Shown here: in pieces, positions 56,522-64,000 of the stretch
Layout of the letters: each line of letters begins with the position of its first letter
Numbering within the stretch: the first letter of the stretch is position 1
Assembly (NCBI RefSeq): GCF_014202475.1
Contig: NZ_JACHGV010000009.1
Span: 354,391 to 418,390 of the forward strand
Origin: Streptomyces paradoxus
Lineage (GTDB): Bacteria; Actinomycetota; Actinomycetes; Streptomycetales; Streptomycetaceae
Direction: 5' to 3'
DNA: 64,000 nt
The notes under the pieces: generated by a model
Seen by the model: only the letters and a program-made list of their open reading frames with translations
The model's database searches: none
What the model was told of the DNA's origin: nothing
Made by a program: the position numbers and the translations under genes

Positions 56522-56593
56522 AAGCCGCTCCAGGGTGGTCGTACGTCACGTAAAAGCAGTGGTCCCACCCTATCCAGCCCCGAGCACCACGAA

Positions 56594-56622
56594 GGGCCCC
56601 GTCCGAACACCGGACGAGGCCC
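56594..56622 (-). terminator. Hairpin after qcrB
   Basis: GGGCCCCGTCCG (56594-56605) pairs with CGGACGAGGCCC (56611-56622) with one mismatch, loop AACAC, 25 bases after the qcrB stop. It ends the respiratory operon before trpD. Confidence 0.8.
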
Positions 56623-56646
56623 CTCTGTGGCGTGGCGAAGCAGTGA

Positions 56647-58269
56647 TCAGTGGTGGCCGTGGCCGCTCGTGATCTCCCGGTACTCCTCGGCGGTGGGCTT
56701 CGGGATCTGGGCGCCCTCGCCGTAGTAGGCGTCGCTGAGCTTGGCGCGCAGCTTCTCGGAGCCCTTCACCTTGCGCTCGACACCGTTCTCGTCGACCGTC
56801 GGGCCGATCTCGGCCGGCTGGTACTGCTCGTGCGCCGTGAGCGTGTACATCTGCTCCTGGCTGAGCGGCTCGTGCACCTCGATGAACTCACCGTGCGGCA
56901 GGCGCTTGATGATGCCCGACTCGCGGCCGTGCAGCACCTTCTCCTTGTCCCGGCGCTGCAGGCCGAGGCAGATGCGCTTGGTGACGATGAAGGCGAGGAC
57001 CGGTCCGACGAAGAACCCGATCCGGACGAACCAGGTCACCGCGTTGATCGACAGGTGGAAGTGGGTGGCGACGATGTCGTTGCCACCGCCGATCAGCATG
57101 ATGATGTAGCCGGTGACCCACGCGACACCGACACCGGTGCGGGTCGGGGCGTTGCGCGGCCGGTCCAGGATGTGGTGCTCGCGCTTGTCCCCGGTGACCC
57201 ACGACTCGATGAACGGGTAGAGGGCGATGATCGCGAGGAACACACCGAAGAGCACCAGCGGGATGAACACGCCCAGGACCAGGGTGTGGCCCCAGAGGTT
57301 GATCTCCCAGCCCGGCATCGCACGGATCAGGCCTTCGGCGAAGCCCATGTACCAGTCGGGCTGGGCACCGGTCGACACCTGGTCGGGCCGGTACGGGCCG
57401 AGGACCCAGATCGGGTTGATCGTCGCGATCGCGGCGAGGGCCGAGATGACACCGAAGACCAGGAAGAAGAAGCCTCCGGCCTTGGCCATGTAGACCGGCA
57501 GCAGCGGCATGCCGACGACGTTCTTGTTGGTCCGGCCGGGGCCCGCGAACTGGGTGTGCTTGTGGTAGAAGACCAGGATCAGGTGGCCGACCACGAGCCC
57601 GAGCATGATGCCCGGCAGCAGCAGGATGTGGATCGAGTAGAACCGGGCGACGAAGTCGGTGCCCGGGAACTCCCCGCCGAACAGGAACATCGAGATGTAC
57701 GTGCCCACGATCGGCACGGACAGGATCGCGCCCTGCGTGAAGCGGACACCGGTGCCGGAGAGCAGGTCGTCCGGGAGCGAGTAGCCGGTGAAGCCGGTGA
57801 ACATGCCCAGGACGAACAGCAGGAAGCCGAACAGCCAGTTGATCTCGCGCGGCTTGCGGAACGCGCCGGTGAAGAAGACGCGCATCATGTGCACGAACAT
57901 GCCGGCGAGGAAGATGATCGCCGCCCAGTGGTGGATCTGCCGGATGAGCAGACCGCCGCGGACGTCGAAGCTGATGTCCAGCGTGGAGGCGAACGCCTCC
58001 GACATCAGCTGCCCCTGAAGCGGGACGTAACTGCCGTGGTACTCCACCTCGTTCATCGACGGGTGGAAGAACAGCGTCAGGTACACACCCGTGAGGATGA
58101 TGATGATGAAGCTGTAGAGGCAGATCTCACCCAGCATGAAGGACCAGTGGTCCGGGAAGATCTTGCGCATGTTGGCCTTGGCCAGGGAGTAGATCCCGAG
58201 GCGGCCGTCGGCCCAGTCGGCGACCCGCTCACCCGCGGGCGCCTTGCGTCGTTCTTGTGCAGTGCTCAT
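56647..58269 (-). CDS. qcrB: Cytochrome bc1 complex cytochrome b subunit
   Basis: 540 aa. Eight or more membrane helices; QIHHWAAIIFLAGMFVHMMR and YSIHILLLPGIMLGLVVGHL carry heme-binding His pairs, and GFTGYSLPDDLLSGTGVRFT is near the quinol-oxidation site. The C-terminal 110-residue extension (HEPLSQEQMYTLTAHEQYQP, to HGHH) is typical of actinobacteria, whose bcc complex binds the aa3 oxidase directly as a supercomplex. The ATG overlaps the qcrA stop by 4 bp. Order on the minus strand is ctaE, qcrC, qcrA, qcrB, matching actinobacteria without a soluble cytochrome c. Confidence 0.98.
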   Translation of the reverse strand: MSTAQERRKAPAGERVADWADGRLGIYSLAKANMRKIFPDHWSFMLGEICLYSFIIIILTGVYLTLFFHPSMNEVEYHGSYVPLQGQLMSEAFASTLDISFDVRGGLLIRQIHHWAAIIFLAGMFVHMMRVFFTGAFRKPREINWLFGFLLFVLGMFTGFTGYSLPDDLLSGTGVRFTQGAILSVPIVGTYISMFLFGGEFPGTDFVARFYSIHILLLPGIMLGLVVGHLILVFYHKHTQFAGPGRTNKNVVGMPLLPVYMAKAGGFFFLVFGVISALAAIATINPIWVLGPYRPDQVSTGAQPDWYMGFAEGLIRAMPGWEINLWGHTLVLGVFIPLVLFGVFLAIIALYPFIESWVTGDKREHHILDRPRNAPTRTGVGVAWVTGYIIMLIGGGNDIVATHFHLSINAVTWFVRIGFFVGPVLAFIVTKRICLGLQRRDKEKVLHGRESGIIKRLPHGEFIEVHEPLSQEQMYTLTAHEQYQPAEIGPTVDENGVERKVKGSEKLRAKLSDAYYGEGAQIPKPTAEEYREITSGHGHH

Positions 58270-59339
58270 CCGCGCTCCCAGAAAGCAGGGCCGACGGGCT
58301 CGTCGAAGTCGCCGAGCGCCTCAAGATAGCCCTCGTCGTTCACGCCGATGCGGAGCTGCGGCAGGGCGTGACCGGCGGGACCGAAGATCACTCGGGCACC
58401 GTCGGAGAGGTCGAAGGTGGACTGGTGGCACGGGCAGAGCACGTGGTGCGTCTGCTGCTCGTACAGGGAGATCGGGCAGCCGACGTGGGTGCAGATCTTC
58501 GAGTACGCGACGATGCCCTCGTGCGACCACTCGAGCTCGCGCTTGTCCTTGATGTCCTCCGGCTGGATCCGGACGATCATCAGGGCGGCCTTGGCGATCT
58601 CGTTCTGGAACGAGTGGTCGTGCTCCTCCAGGCCCTCGGGCTTGGCGAAGGTCAGCGAACCGACCGCGACGTCGGACGGACGCAGCGGCTCGTTCGTGTT
58701 CATGTTGACGAGCAGCTTGCCCTTGGACCACAGCGTGTGGCGGAGCTTCGTGCCGGGCAGCGGACCGAGGTCGCGCAGCAGCACGACGCCGGAGAGCGGC
58801 ACCAGCGTGAGCGCGCCGAGCATCGTGTTGCGGATCAGCTTGCGGCGGCCGAGCGCGGACTCCTTGGCGCCCTGCTTGAAGTCCGCGAAGACCTTCTCGC
58901 GGACCTCGGGGGTCGCCTCGATCGGGTGCCGCTCGTCGGCGACCTCCACGTCCGACATCAGGGTGCGGGCCCAGTGGACGGCGCCGGCGCCGATGCAGAA
59001 CAGCGCGATGCCGAGCGTCATGCCCAGCGCGAAGTTCAGGGCGCTGATGTGGCCGAGCGGCCAGATGTAGACCGACTTGTCGACCGGGATCGCCACGAAC
59101 GAGGCGATGAAGCCGACCGTGGCCAGCATCGACGTCGTGAACATCAGGGCGACCGAGCGCTCCGACCGCTTGGCGGCCCGCTCGTCGACGTCCTGGACCC
59201 GGTGCTCGTGGGGCGGCAGGCCCGGGTCGGCGAACGGGTGCTTGTCGTCCGCGACGCTCACCGCGTCGTGCCCGTGCTGGTCATGTCCTGCGGACTGCGC
59301 GGCAGGCAGGTTCTCTTCTGGAATGTCTTGGCTACTCAT
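58266..59339 (-). CDS. qcrA: Rieske iron-sulfur subunit of cytochrome bcc
   Basis: 357 aa. Three membrane helices (about residues 70-195: SVALMFTTSMLATVGFIASF, LGMTLGIALFCIGAGAV, NTMLGALTLVPLSGVVLL) precede the Rieske domain with ICTHVGCPISLYEQQ and HVLCPCHQSTFDLSDG, giving the two Cys and two His ligands of the [2Fe-2S] cluster. The three-helix anchor is characteristic of actinobacterial QcrA. The His-rich N-terminus (HDQHGHDAVSVADDKH) is notable. The ATG at 59339 overlaps the qcrC stop; the frame continues upstream inside qcrC without meaning. Confidence 0.98.
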   Translation of the reverse strand: MSSQDIPEENLPAAQSAGHDQHGHDAVSVADDKHPFADPGLPPHEHRVQDVDERAAKRSERSVALMFTTSMLATVGFIASFVAIPVDKSVYIWPLGHISALNFALGMTLGIALFCIGAGAVHWARTLMSDVEVADERHPIEATPEVREKVFADFKQGAKESALGRRKLIRNTMLGALTLVPLSGVVLLRDLGPLPGTKLRHTLWSKGKLLVNMNTNEPLRPSDVAVGSLTFAKPEGLEEHDHSFQNEIAKAALMIVRIQPEDIKDKRELEWSHEGIVAYSKICTHVGCPISLYEQQTHHVLCPCHQSTFDLSDGARVIFGPAGHALPQLRIGVNDEGYLEALGDFDEPVGPAFWERG

Positions 59340-60148
59340 GACTTCTTGGCCTTTGCGGTCCGGGCGGCGACCCACACGGCGACGGCGATCAGACCGCCGA
59401 GACCGAAGATCCAGCCGAACAGGCCCTCGCTGACCGGCCCGAGGCCACCCAGTTCGAGGCCGCCGGGGCTCTCGGTCTTTTCGCTGTTGACCGCGTCGAG
59501 GTACGCGATGATGTCCTTCTTGTTCTTCTCCGACAGCGTGGTGTCGGGGAAGGACGGCATGTTCTGCGGGCCGGTCTGCATGGCCTCGTAGATGTGCTTC
59601 GGGGAGACGCCCTCGAGGGTCGGCGCGTACTTGCCGTGCGTCAGCGCGCCGCCCTTGCCGGTGAAGTTGTGGCACTGCGCGCAGTTGGTGCGGAACAGCT
59701 CACCGCCCTTGGCGATGTCGGCACCCTCGGGGCCGTACTGCTCCTCCGTCGGGATCGACGGACCGGCGCCCAGCGAGGCGATGTACGCCGCGAGCTGGTC
59801 GATCTCGGCCTGCGAGTAGATGTTCTTCTTCTCCGGGACCTGGGGGCCCTGGGAGGTGGCGGCCGGCATACGGCCCGTGGCCACCTGGAAGTCGACGGCC
59901 GCGGCGCCCACACCCACCAGGCTCGGCCCGTCGGAGGTGCCCTGACCGCCGGTGCCGTGGCAACTGGCGCAGCCGACGGCGTAGAGCTTCTTGCCCTCCT
60001 CGATGGTGAGGGACTGGGCGGTTTCGTCGGCCTGCGCCTTGTCCGCGGGTGCGAACACGGCGTACAGCCCCCCGGTGCATGCCAGCGCGAGGAGTAGGAC
60101 GACGAGCGCCGCCAGCGGGTGGCGTCGTCGTGCGGAGAGCTTTTTCAC
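59336..60148 (-). CDS. qcrC: Diheme cytochrome c subunit of cytochrome bcc
   Basis: 270 aa. An N-terminal signal anchor (PLAALVVLLLALACTGGLYA) precedes two c-type heme sites, CASCHGTGGQG and CAQCHNFTGKGG, each CxxCH, with later Met ligands (MPAATSQGPQ, MPSFPDTT). A C-terminal membrane helix (GWIFGLGGLIAVAVWVAA) anchors it outside. It relays electrons from the Rieske cluster to the CuA site of aa3 oxidase, replacing a soluble cytochrome c. The GTG at 60148 is followed by AAAAAGCTC; ribosome site is weak. The gap to ctaE is 81 bases and they form one operon. Confidence 0.98.
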   Translation of the reverse strand: MKKLSARRRHPLAALVVLLLALACTGGLYAVFAPADKAQADETAQSLTIEEGKKLYAVGCASCHGTGGQGTSDGPSLVGVGAAAVDFQVATGRMPAATSQGPQVPEKKNIYSQAEIDQLAAYIASLGAGPSIPTEEQYGPEGADIAKGGELFRTNCAQCHNFTGKGGALTHGKYAPTLEGVSPKHIYEAMQTGPQNMPSFPDTTLSEKNKKDIIAYLDAVNSEKTESPGGLELGGLGPVSEGLFGWIFGLGGLIAVAVWVAARTAKAKKS

Positions 60149-60229
60149 GGATTACCCCGGTGTCAGGATCTTCTGCGTCGATGCTTCTGGGATGCGCGCT
60201 TCGTCGAGCACGCGCGGATGCGGGCCCTG

Positions 60230-60850
60230 CTACTTGATCATGTAGATCGTGGCGAAGAGACCGATCCAGACGACATCGACGAAGTGCCAGTAGTAGGACA
60301 CGACGATCGCGGCCGTCGCCTGCTCGTGGGTGAACCTCCGGGCCGCGTAGGTCCGGCCCAGGACCAGCAGGAAGGCGATGAGTCCGCCCGTCACGTGCAG
60401 TCCGTGGAAGCCGGTGGTCAGGTAGAACACCGAGCCGTACGGGTCGGAGGACAGGGACAGGCCCGCCTCCTTGACCAGCTCCGTGTACTCGAAGACCTGA
60501 CCGCCGATGAAGATCGCACCCATCACGAAGGTGACGATGAACCACATCCGCAGCTTCTTCACGTCACCGCGCTCGGCGGCGAAGACGCCGAGCTGGCAGG
60601 TGAGGGAGGAGAGCACCAGGATGGTGGTGTTCGTCGCCGAGAACGGGAAGTTGAGATGGGCAGCCATCTCCTTCCAGTGATCGGGACCCGTCACCGATCG
60701 CAGGGTGAAGTACATCGCGAAGAGGGCCGCGAAGAACATCAGCTCGGAACTCAGCCAGATGATGGTTCCGACGCTGGTGAGGTTCGGCCGGTTGACCGAC
60801 GGGTGCGCGTGCCCGGTTTCTACTGTCGTTGCTGTCGCCACGACCGACAT
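60230..60850 (-). CDS. ctaE: Cytochrome c oxidase subunit III
   Basis: 206 aa with five membrane helices. GTIIWLSSELMFFAALFAMY is helix 1, WIGLFATIYMIK the last; FHGLHVTGGLIAFLLVLGRT holds the conserved FHGxHV box, and SYYWHFVDVVW is the family C-terminal motif. It stabilises the aa3 oxidase core. It starts the ctaE-qcrCAB operon. The ATG at 60850 lies inside a perfect 21-bp palindrome (60841-60861), so regulation or start choice may depend on it; a GTG at 60841 is an alternative start. Confidence 0.97.
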   Translation of the reverse strand: MSVVATATTVETGHAHPSVNRPNLTSVGTIIWLSSELMFFAALFAMYFTLRSVTGPDHWKEMAAHLNFPFSATNTTILVLSSLTCQLGVFAAERGDVKKLRMWFIVTFVMGAIFIGGQVFEYTELVKEAGLSLSSDPYGSVFYLTTGFHGLHVTGGLIAFLLVLGRTYAARRFTHEQATAAIVVSYYWHFVDVVWIGLFATIYMIK

Positions 60851-60861
60851 TATGTCGGTCG
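60841..60861. promoter_or_regulatory. Perfect 21-bp palindrome over the ctaE start codon
   Basis: Arms CGACCGACAT and ATGTCGGTCG, 10 bp each, around one central base. The ctaE ATG is in the arm. It may be a DNA operator or, in the mRNA, a 9-bp hairpin with a UAA loop that hides the start codon. Confidence 0.7.
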
Positions 60862-60995
60862 CTTATCCCGCCCTCACTCCGGGGGGTGCCGTTCGGAGTG
60901 TCTTGCCCGGTCGTACCGGTGTTGACGTGGTGTTCAAGGGAGTAGCATCCGGCCCAAGGGGCCTGTCCTTACGACGCTGACGTCACGGAGGAACA

Positions 60996-61397
60996 ATGCA
61001 GCCGACCGCCACGGTGCTGGTCTACAGCGACGACTCCAACACCCGCGAGCAGGTGCGGCTCGCCACGGGACGGAGGCCGGCTCCGGACGTCCCCGTGGTG
61101 GAGTTCCTGGAGTGCGCGACTCCGGCCGCCGTGCTCAAGGAGCTGGACCGGGGCGGGATCGACGTCTGTGTACTGGACGGCGAGGCCGTGCCGATGGGGG
61201 GCATGGGGGTCTGCCGGCAGATCAAGGACGAGGTGTTCGACTGCCCGCCGGTGCTGCTGCTGATCGGGCGGCCCCAGGACGCGTGGCTGGCGACCTGGAG
61301 CCGGGCGGAGGCGGCCGTGACCCTGCCGGTGGAGCCGGTGGAGTTCGCCTCCGCGTTGGCTTCGCTGCTGCGGGAGAAGGCGGCGTTGAACGCCTAG
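60996..61397 (+). CDS. Receiver-like single-domain protein
   Basis: 133 aa with CheY-like alpha-beta order. VLVYSDDSNTREQVRLATGR has the acidic pocket region, DVCVLDGEAVPMGGMGVCRQ has an Asp at the phospho-acceptor position, VLLLIGRPQDAWLATWSRAE stands where T/S and aromatic switch residues are expected, and LPVEPVEFASALASLL replaces the lysine loop (KP) with PVEP. The conserved Lys after strand 5 is missing, so classical phosphorelay activation is doubtful. The ATG has GGAGG about 5 nt upstream. It diverges from ctaE across 145 bases that include the 21-bp palindrome, which is a hint of a link with respiration, not proof. Confidence 0.85.
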   Translation: MQPTATVLVYSDDSNTREQVRLATGRRPAPDVPVVEFLECATPAAVLKELDRGGIDVCVLDGEAVPMGGMGVCRQIKDEVFDCPPVLLLIGRPQDAWLATWSRAEAAVTLPVEPVEFASALASLLREKAALNA

Positions 61398-61440
61398 GAG
61401 CCCGGTTCGTCTCGTTGTGCTGCGGCAGCGGGCGTGGGGG

Positions 61441-61493
61441 GGCTGTTCGCGCAGTTCCCCGCGCCCCTTGGGGGACGTGCCCCCTGAGGGCGT
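61441..61493. repeat. Dispersed GC-rich element, copy C (after the L,D-transpeptidase gene)
   Basis: Core TCGCGCAGTTCCCCGCGCCC at 61447-61466, then GGGGGACGTGCCCCC (a hairpin) and a CTGAGGGCGTT end that meets the stop codon at 61494. The tail CCCCTGAGGGCGT matches copy A. It may terminate transcription of the minus-strand gene. Confidence 0.75.
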
Positions 61494-62747
61494 TCAGACG
61501 CTCTGCGGGCGCAGCCGGGCCTGCTCGGCCGCTGCCGGGCCGTCCGGGGTGCCGCCCAGGAGGGCGCTGCCGGTGCGCCACTTCGCCCAGTCGAGGTTCC
61601 AGTCGCCGAAGCCGTTGCCGAAGGGGGCCATCATGTCGCCGCCGGAGTTCACGACCTTGACGATGTCGCCCTCGCGGACGGTCTCGTAGAACCAGGCGGC
61701 GTTCTCGGTGCTCATGCCGGTGCAGCCGTGGCTGACGTTGGCGTAGCCCTGGGAGCCGACGGACCAGGGGGCGGCGTGGACGTACTCGCCGCTGTTGGTG
61801 ACCCGGACCGAGTGGTGCACCATCAGGTCGTAGAAGTCCGAGGCGCCGATGCTGGCGCTGGTCATGCGGACGGTGCCCTCCTTGGCCAGGACGACCTTGA
61901 CGCCGTTGCGGGTGTCGTAGCCGGGCATACCCGTGGTGACCGGTATCTGCCGGACGACCTCGTCGTTCTTGTAGACGGTCATCTGGTGGGCGGCGGCGTC
62001 CGTGACGGCCACGAGCTTGTCCGCAGTGGTGAAGGTCAGCGGCTTGGCCTTGCCGCCCCACATCCGGTCGCCGATCTTGATGCCCTGCAGGTTGCTGCGG
62101 ACCTGGACGGTGGCCTGGGCGGGCCAGTAGTCCTTCGGGCGGTAGTGGAGCTTCTTGTCGTCCACCCAGTGCCAGGCGCCGTCCGTGGAAGGCGTCGAGG
62201 AGACCTTGAGGGCGCGTTCCACGACGGCCCGCTGGGCCTTGTCCTTGACGGGCTGGCTCAGCACGGCCGTGACGGGCTGGCCGACGCCGTAGGTGCCCGC
62301 CTTGGGGCCGAAGGTGACGTTCAGGCTCTTCTTGGTGGTGGGCTTGCCGGTGTCGAAGGTGACCACCTTGCGGCCGGGTGCCCCGTCCTCGTCCTCGGTG
62401 CTCACACGGACCGTGTAGCTGGCGTTTGCGGCGAGCGGGGAGGTGCTGTGCCAGCGGCTGCCGTCGGCGGCGAGTTCGCCCGCCACGTAGCGTCCTGAGG
62501 CGTCGTGGGCCGTGACGTCCGTGATGCGCCCGTCGGAGTCCTCGACGACCTCCAGGGGCTTGTCCGGGTCGGCCTTCTTGCGCCCTTCCGAGGGGGCGTT
62601 GAAGGAGACCTGGTCCGCCGCGTCGTAGGGGCGGGCAGCCAGCGGGTTGCCGTCCGAGCCGCAGGCGGTGACGCCCGCGCAGAGGGCGATCACCAGCAGT
62701 GTGCAGCCGACGACGGTGCGGGGGCGGGATATCGCTGTGTGGCTCAT
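61494..62747 (-). CDS. L,D-transpeptidase lipoprotein with Ig-like domains
   Basis: 417 aa. The lipobox CAGVTACGSD is at residues 23-32. The first half holds Ig-like beta domains (SYTVRVSTEDEDGAPGRKVV; LNVTFGPKAGTYGVGQPVTA), the second a YkuD catalytic domain with MTVYKNDEVVRQIPVTTGMP, VHHSVRVTNSGEYVHAA, and the active site NVSHGCTGMSTENAAWFY (His-Gly-Cys). It makes 3-3 cross-links in peptidoglycan, as in LdtMt2. The ATG lies at 62747. Repeat element C abuts its stop. It sits between ctaE-qcr and ctaDF operons but has no obvious tie to respiration. Confidence 0.96.
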   Translation of the reverse strand: MSHTAISRPRTVVGCTLLVIALCAGVTACGSDGNPLAARPYDAADQVSFNAPSEGRKKADPDKPLEVVEDSDGRITDVTAHDASGRYVAGELAADGSRWHSTSPLAANASYTVRVSTEDEDGAPGRKVVTFDTGKPTTKKSLNVTFGPKAGTYGVGQPVTAVLSQPVKDKAQRAVVERALKVSSTPSTDGAWHWVDDKKLHYRPKDYWPAQATVQVRSNLQGIKIGDRMWGGKAKPLTFTTADKLVAVTDAAAHQMTVYKNDEVVRQIPVTTGMPGYDTRNGVKVVLAKEGTVRMTSASIGASDFYDLMVHHSVRVTNSGEYVHAAPWSVGSQGYANVSHGCTGMSTENAAWFYETVREGDIVKVVNSGGDMMAPFGNGFGDWNLDWAKWRTGSALLGGTPDGPAAAEQARLRPQSV

Positions 62748-62823
62748 GAGCTCACGCTAGGAAGCCGCGTCAACAGCGGCACGCCGAGCGACCCGGACGA
62801 GTGACACCTGATTACGGCAAAAG

Positions 62824-62863
62824 CAGGGGCCCGGACGCTCCTTGCGGAGTGTCCGGGCCCCTG
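62824..62863 (-). terminator. Strong hairpin after ctaF
   Basis: An 18-bp stem with one G-T wobble: left arm 62824-62841 starting CAGGGGCCCGG, right arm 62846-62863 ending GGGCCCCTG, loop TTGC. It lies 17 bases after the ctaF stop. Confidence 0.9.
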
Positions 62864-62879
62864 AAGCGCTCGGCGCGTG

Positions 62880-63278
62880 TTACTGGGTGCGGTTCTCACC
62901 GCGGTAGTACTCGAACACCCAGCCCCAGACGCCGATCAGGATGATCGGCAGCGAGAAGTACATCAGCCACCAGCCGATCGCGATCGACAGGAAGGCGAGG
63001 GCGCCGCCGATGGCGAGCGAGAGCGGCTGCCAGCTGTGCGGGCTGAAGAACCCGACCTCGCCGGCGTCGTCCGCGACGTCCGCCTCCTTGTCGTCCTGTG
63101 CGCCCACGTCGACCCGCTTGGCCGTGAAGCCGAGGTAGAAGCCGATCATGATGCACAGGCCGAAGGCCAGGAAGAGGGCCGTGGTGCCGGCCGGCTCCTT
63201 CGACCACACGCCATAGACGACCGCCATGACGAGCACGAAGACGCTCAGCCACATGAACATCTTGCCCTGGATCTTCAC
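62880..63278 (-). CDS. ctaF: Cytochrome c oxidase subunit IV (actinobacterial)
   Basis: 132 aa, four membrane helices: MFMWLSVFVLVMAVVYGVW, ALFLAFGLCIMIGFYLGF, LSLAIGGALAFLSIAIGW and PIILIGVWGWVFEYYRG. WSKEPAGTTALF and WGWVFEYYRGE are typical of the actinobacterial subunit IV. It stabilises aa3 oxidase. The GTG at 63278 has AAGGAGG 7 nt upstream and overlaps the ctaD stop by 4 bp, so ctaD and ctaF are coupled. A strong terminator follows. Confidence 0.97.
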   Translation of the reverse strand: MKIQGKMFMWLSVFVLVMAVVYGVWSKEPAGTTALFLAFGLCIMIGFYLGFTAKRVDVGAQDDKEADVADDAGEVGFFSPHSWQPLSLAIGGALAFLSIAIGWWLMYFSLPIILIGVWGWVFEYYRGENRTQ

Positions 63279-64000
63279 TTGCCGGCCTCCTTGCCGCCAG
63301 CGAGGGACTTCTCGCCGTGACCGACGTTCTCGAGCTGGTCGAGTGCGGCGATCTCCGGGTGGTGCAGGTCGAACGCCGGGGATTCGCTGCGGATCCGCGG
63401 CATGGTGATGAAGTTGTGCCGCGGCGGCGGGCAGGAGGTCGCCCACTCCAGGGAGCGGCCGTAGCCCCACGGGTCGTCGACCTCGACCGGCTTGCCGTAC
63501 TTGGCCGTCTTCCACACGTTGTAGAAGAACGGCAGGATCGACATGCCGAGCAGGAACGAGCTGATCGTCGAGATCGTGTTCAGCGCGGTGAAGCCGTCGG
63601 CCGCCAGGTAGTCGGCGTAACGACGCGGCATGCCCTCGGCGCCGAGCCAGTGCTGGACCAGGAACGTGCCGTGGAAGCCGATGAACAGCGTCCAGAAGGT
63701 GATCTTGCCGAGGCGCTCGTCCAGCATCTTGCCGGTCCACTTCGGCCACCAGAAGTGGAAGCCGGAGAACATCGCGAACACCACGGTGCCGAAGACGACG
63801 TAGTGGAAGTGGGCCACCACGAAGTACGAGTCGGAGACGTGGAAGTCCATCGGCGGCGAGGCCAGGATGACACCGGTCAGACCACCGAAGGTGAAGGTGA
63901 TCAGGAAGCCCGTGGCCCAGAGCATCGGTGTCTCGAAGGACAGCGAGCCCTTCCACATCGTGCCGATCCAGTTGAAGAACTTCACCCCGGTGGGGACCGC
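63275..64000 (-). CDS. ctaD: Cytochrome c oxidase subunit I, C-terminal part (5' end outside window)
   Basis: The frame is open to the window edge, so the N-terminal heme a and first copper ligands are outside. AVPTGVKFFNWIGTMW at the edge, then VSDSYFVVAHFHYVVFGTVV (two His of the heme a3/a region), FWWPKWTGKMLDERLGKITF, and the C-terminal LEWATSCPPPRHNFITMPRI identify heme-copper oxidase subunit I. It reduces O2 to water with proton pumping. The last residues (LAGGKEAGK) overlap the ctaF start. ctaC would lie beyond the window. Confidence 0.97.
   Translation of the reverse strand, partial: AVPTGVKFFNWIGTMWKGSLSFETPMLWATGFLITFTFGGLTGVILASPPMDFHVSDSYFVVAHFHYVVFGTVVFAMFSGFHFWWPKWTGKMLDERLGKITFWTLFIGFHGTFLVQHWLGAEGMPRRYADYLAADGFTALNTISTISSFLLGMSILPFFYNVWKTAKYGKPVEVDDPWGYGRSLEWATSCPPPRHNFITMPRIRSESPAFDLHHPEIAALDQLENVGHGEKSLAGGKEAGK

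Overview
The window is high-GC actinobacterial DNA with Streptomyces hallmarks. GTG and occasional TTG starts are common and coding density is high. It carries a PASTA-type Ser/Thr kinase, a glucose kinase of the GlkA type next to a small DUF5304 gene, and the actinobacterial qcrCAB/ctaEDF respiratory genes. The gene order is one I remember from the conserved core of Streptomyces chromosomes (metF, thi genes, bfr, aroH, trpE, pfkA, glkA, trpD, qcr, cta). Only the two edge genes are cut: a transglutaminase-like protein on the left and cytochrome oxidase subunit I (ctaD) on the right. I see no rRNA, tRNA, CRISPR array, insertion sequence or prophage.

Layout. 1-8 kb: end of a transglutaminase-like membrane protein, a DUF3040 protein, a methyltransferase, a small HEPN-type protein, then an operon of a degenerate ABC ATPase, a YhgE/Pip exporter and its TetR regulator. 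8-15 kb: a CrtI-like FAD oxidoreductase, a membrane protein with a Gln/Tyr/Gly-rich tail, metF, thiE, an Rv2175c-like DNA-binding protein and a ferredoxin-reductase-like flavoprotein. 14.7-17 kb: a TPP riboswitch driving thiO-thiS-thiG. 17-21.6 kb: PASTA kinase, endonuclease IV, a molybdopterin oxidoreductase, bacterioferritin and its ferredoxin with an iron box. 21.7-26.3 kb: class II DAHP synthase, a trp leader peptide with attenuator, a fused anthranilate synthase, and phosphofructokinase. 26.3-35.9 kb: a two-component pair, an acyltransferase, hydrolases, glucokinase and its neighbour, an ArsA-like protein, an SRPBCC protein and a metallophosphoesterase. 36-44 kb: long-chain acyl-CoA ligase, cholesterol oxidase, two glycosyltransferases, and a MATE pump facing its PadR regulator. 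44-50.7 kb: a putative metallopeptidase lipoprotein, two NlpC/P60 cell-wall hydrolases, an NYN-domain protein, a zinc ribbon, a rhomboid protease and a stand-alone Lrp/AsnC ligand domain. 50.7-53.8 kb looks like accessory or decaying DNA: a frameshifted small secreted protein, a complete diguanylate cyclase and a broken glycerate kinase. 53.8-64 kb: an aminotransferase-like PLP enzyme, trpD, and the cytochrome bcc/aa3 genes with an L,D-transpeptidase between them.

How it works together. Most genes are housekeeping: thiamine, folate/methionine and aromatic amino-acid synthesis, glycolysis entry and its regulation, iron storage, envelope turnover and the terminal respiratory chain. Regulation can be read directly at several points: TPP riboswitch, Trp attenuator, DmdR/IdeR-type iron box, PadR-type and TetR-type palindromes, and strong terminators.

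I did not find a convincing wholly new system. The most informative leads are a near-identical TetR-like site shared by the YhgE operon and the acyl-CoA ligase, two P-loop proteins that have lost the catalytic lysine, a perfect 21-bp palindrome over the ctaE start, a three-half-site motif upstream of metF, a dispersed repeat abutting the 3' ends of four genes, and the pseudogene-flanked diguanylate cyclase.
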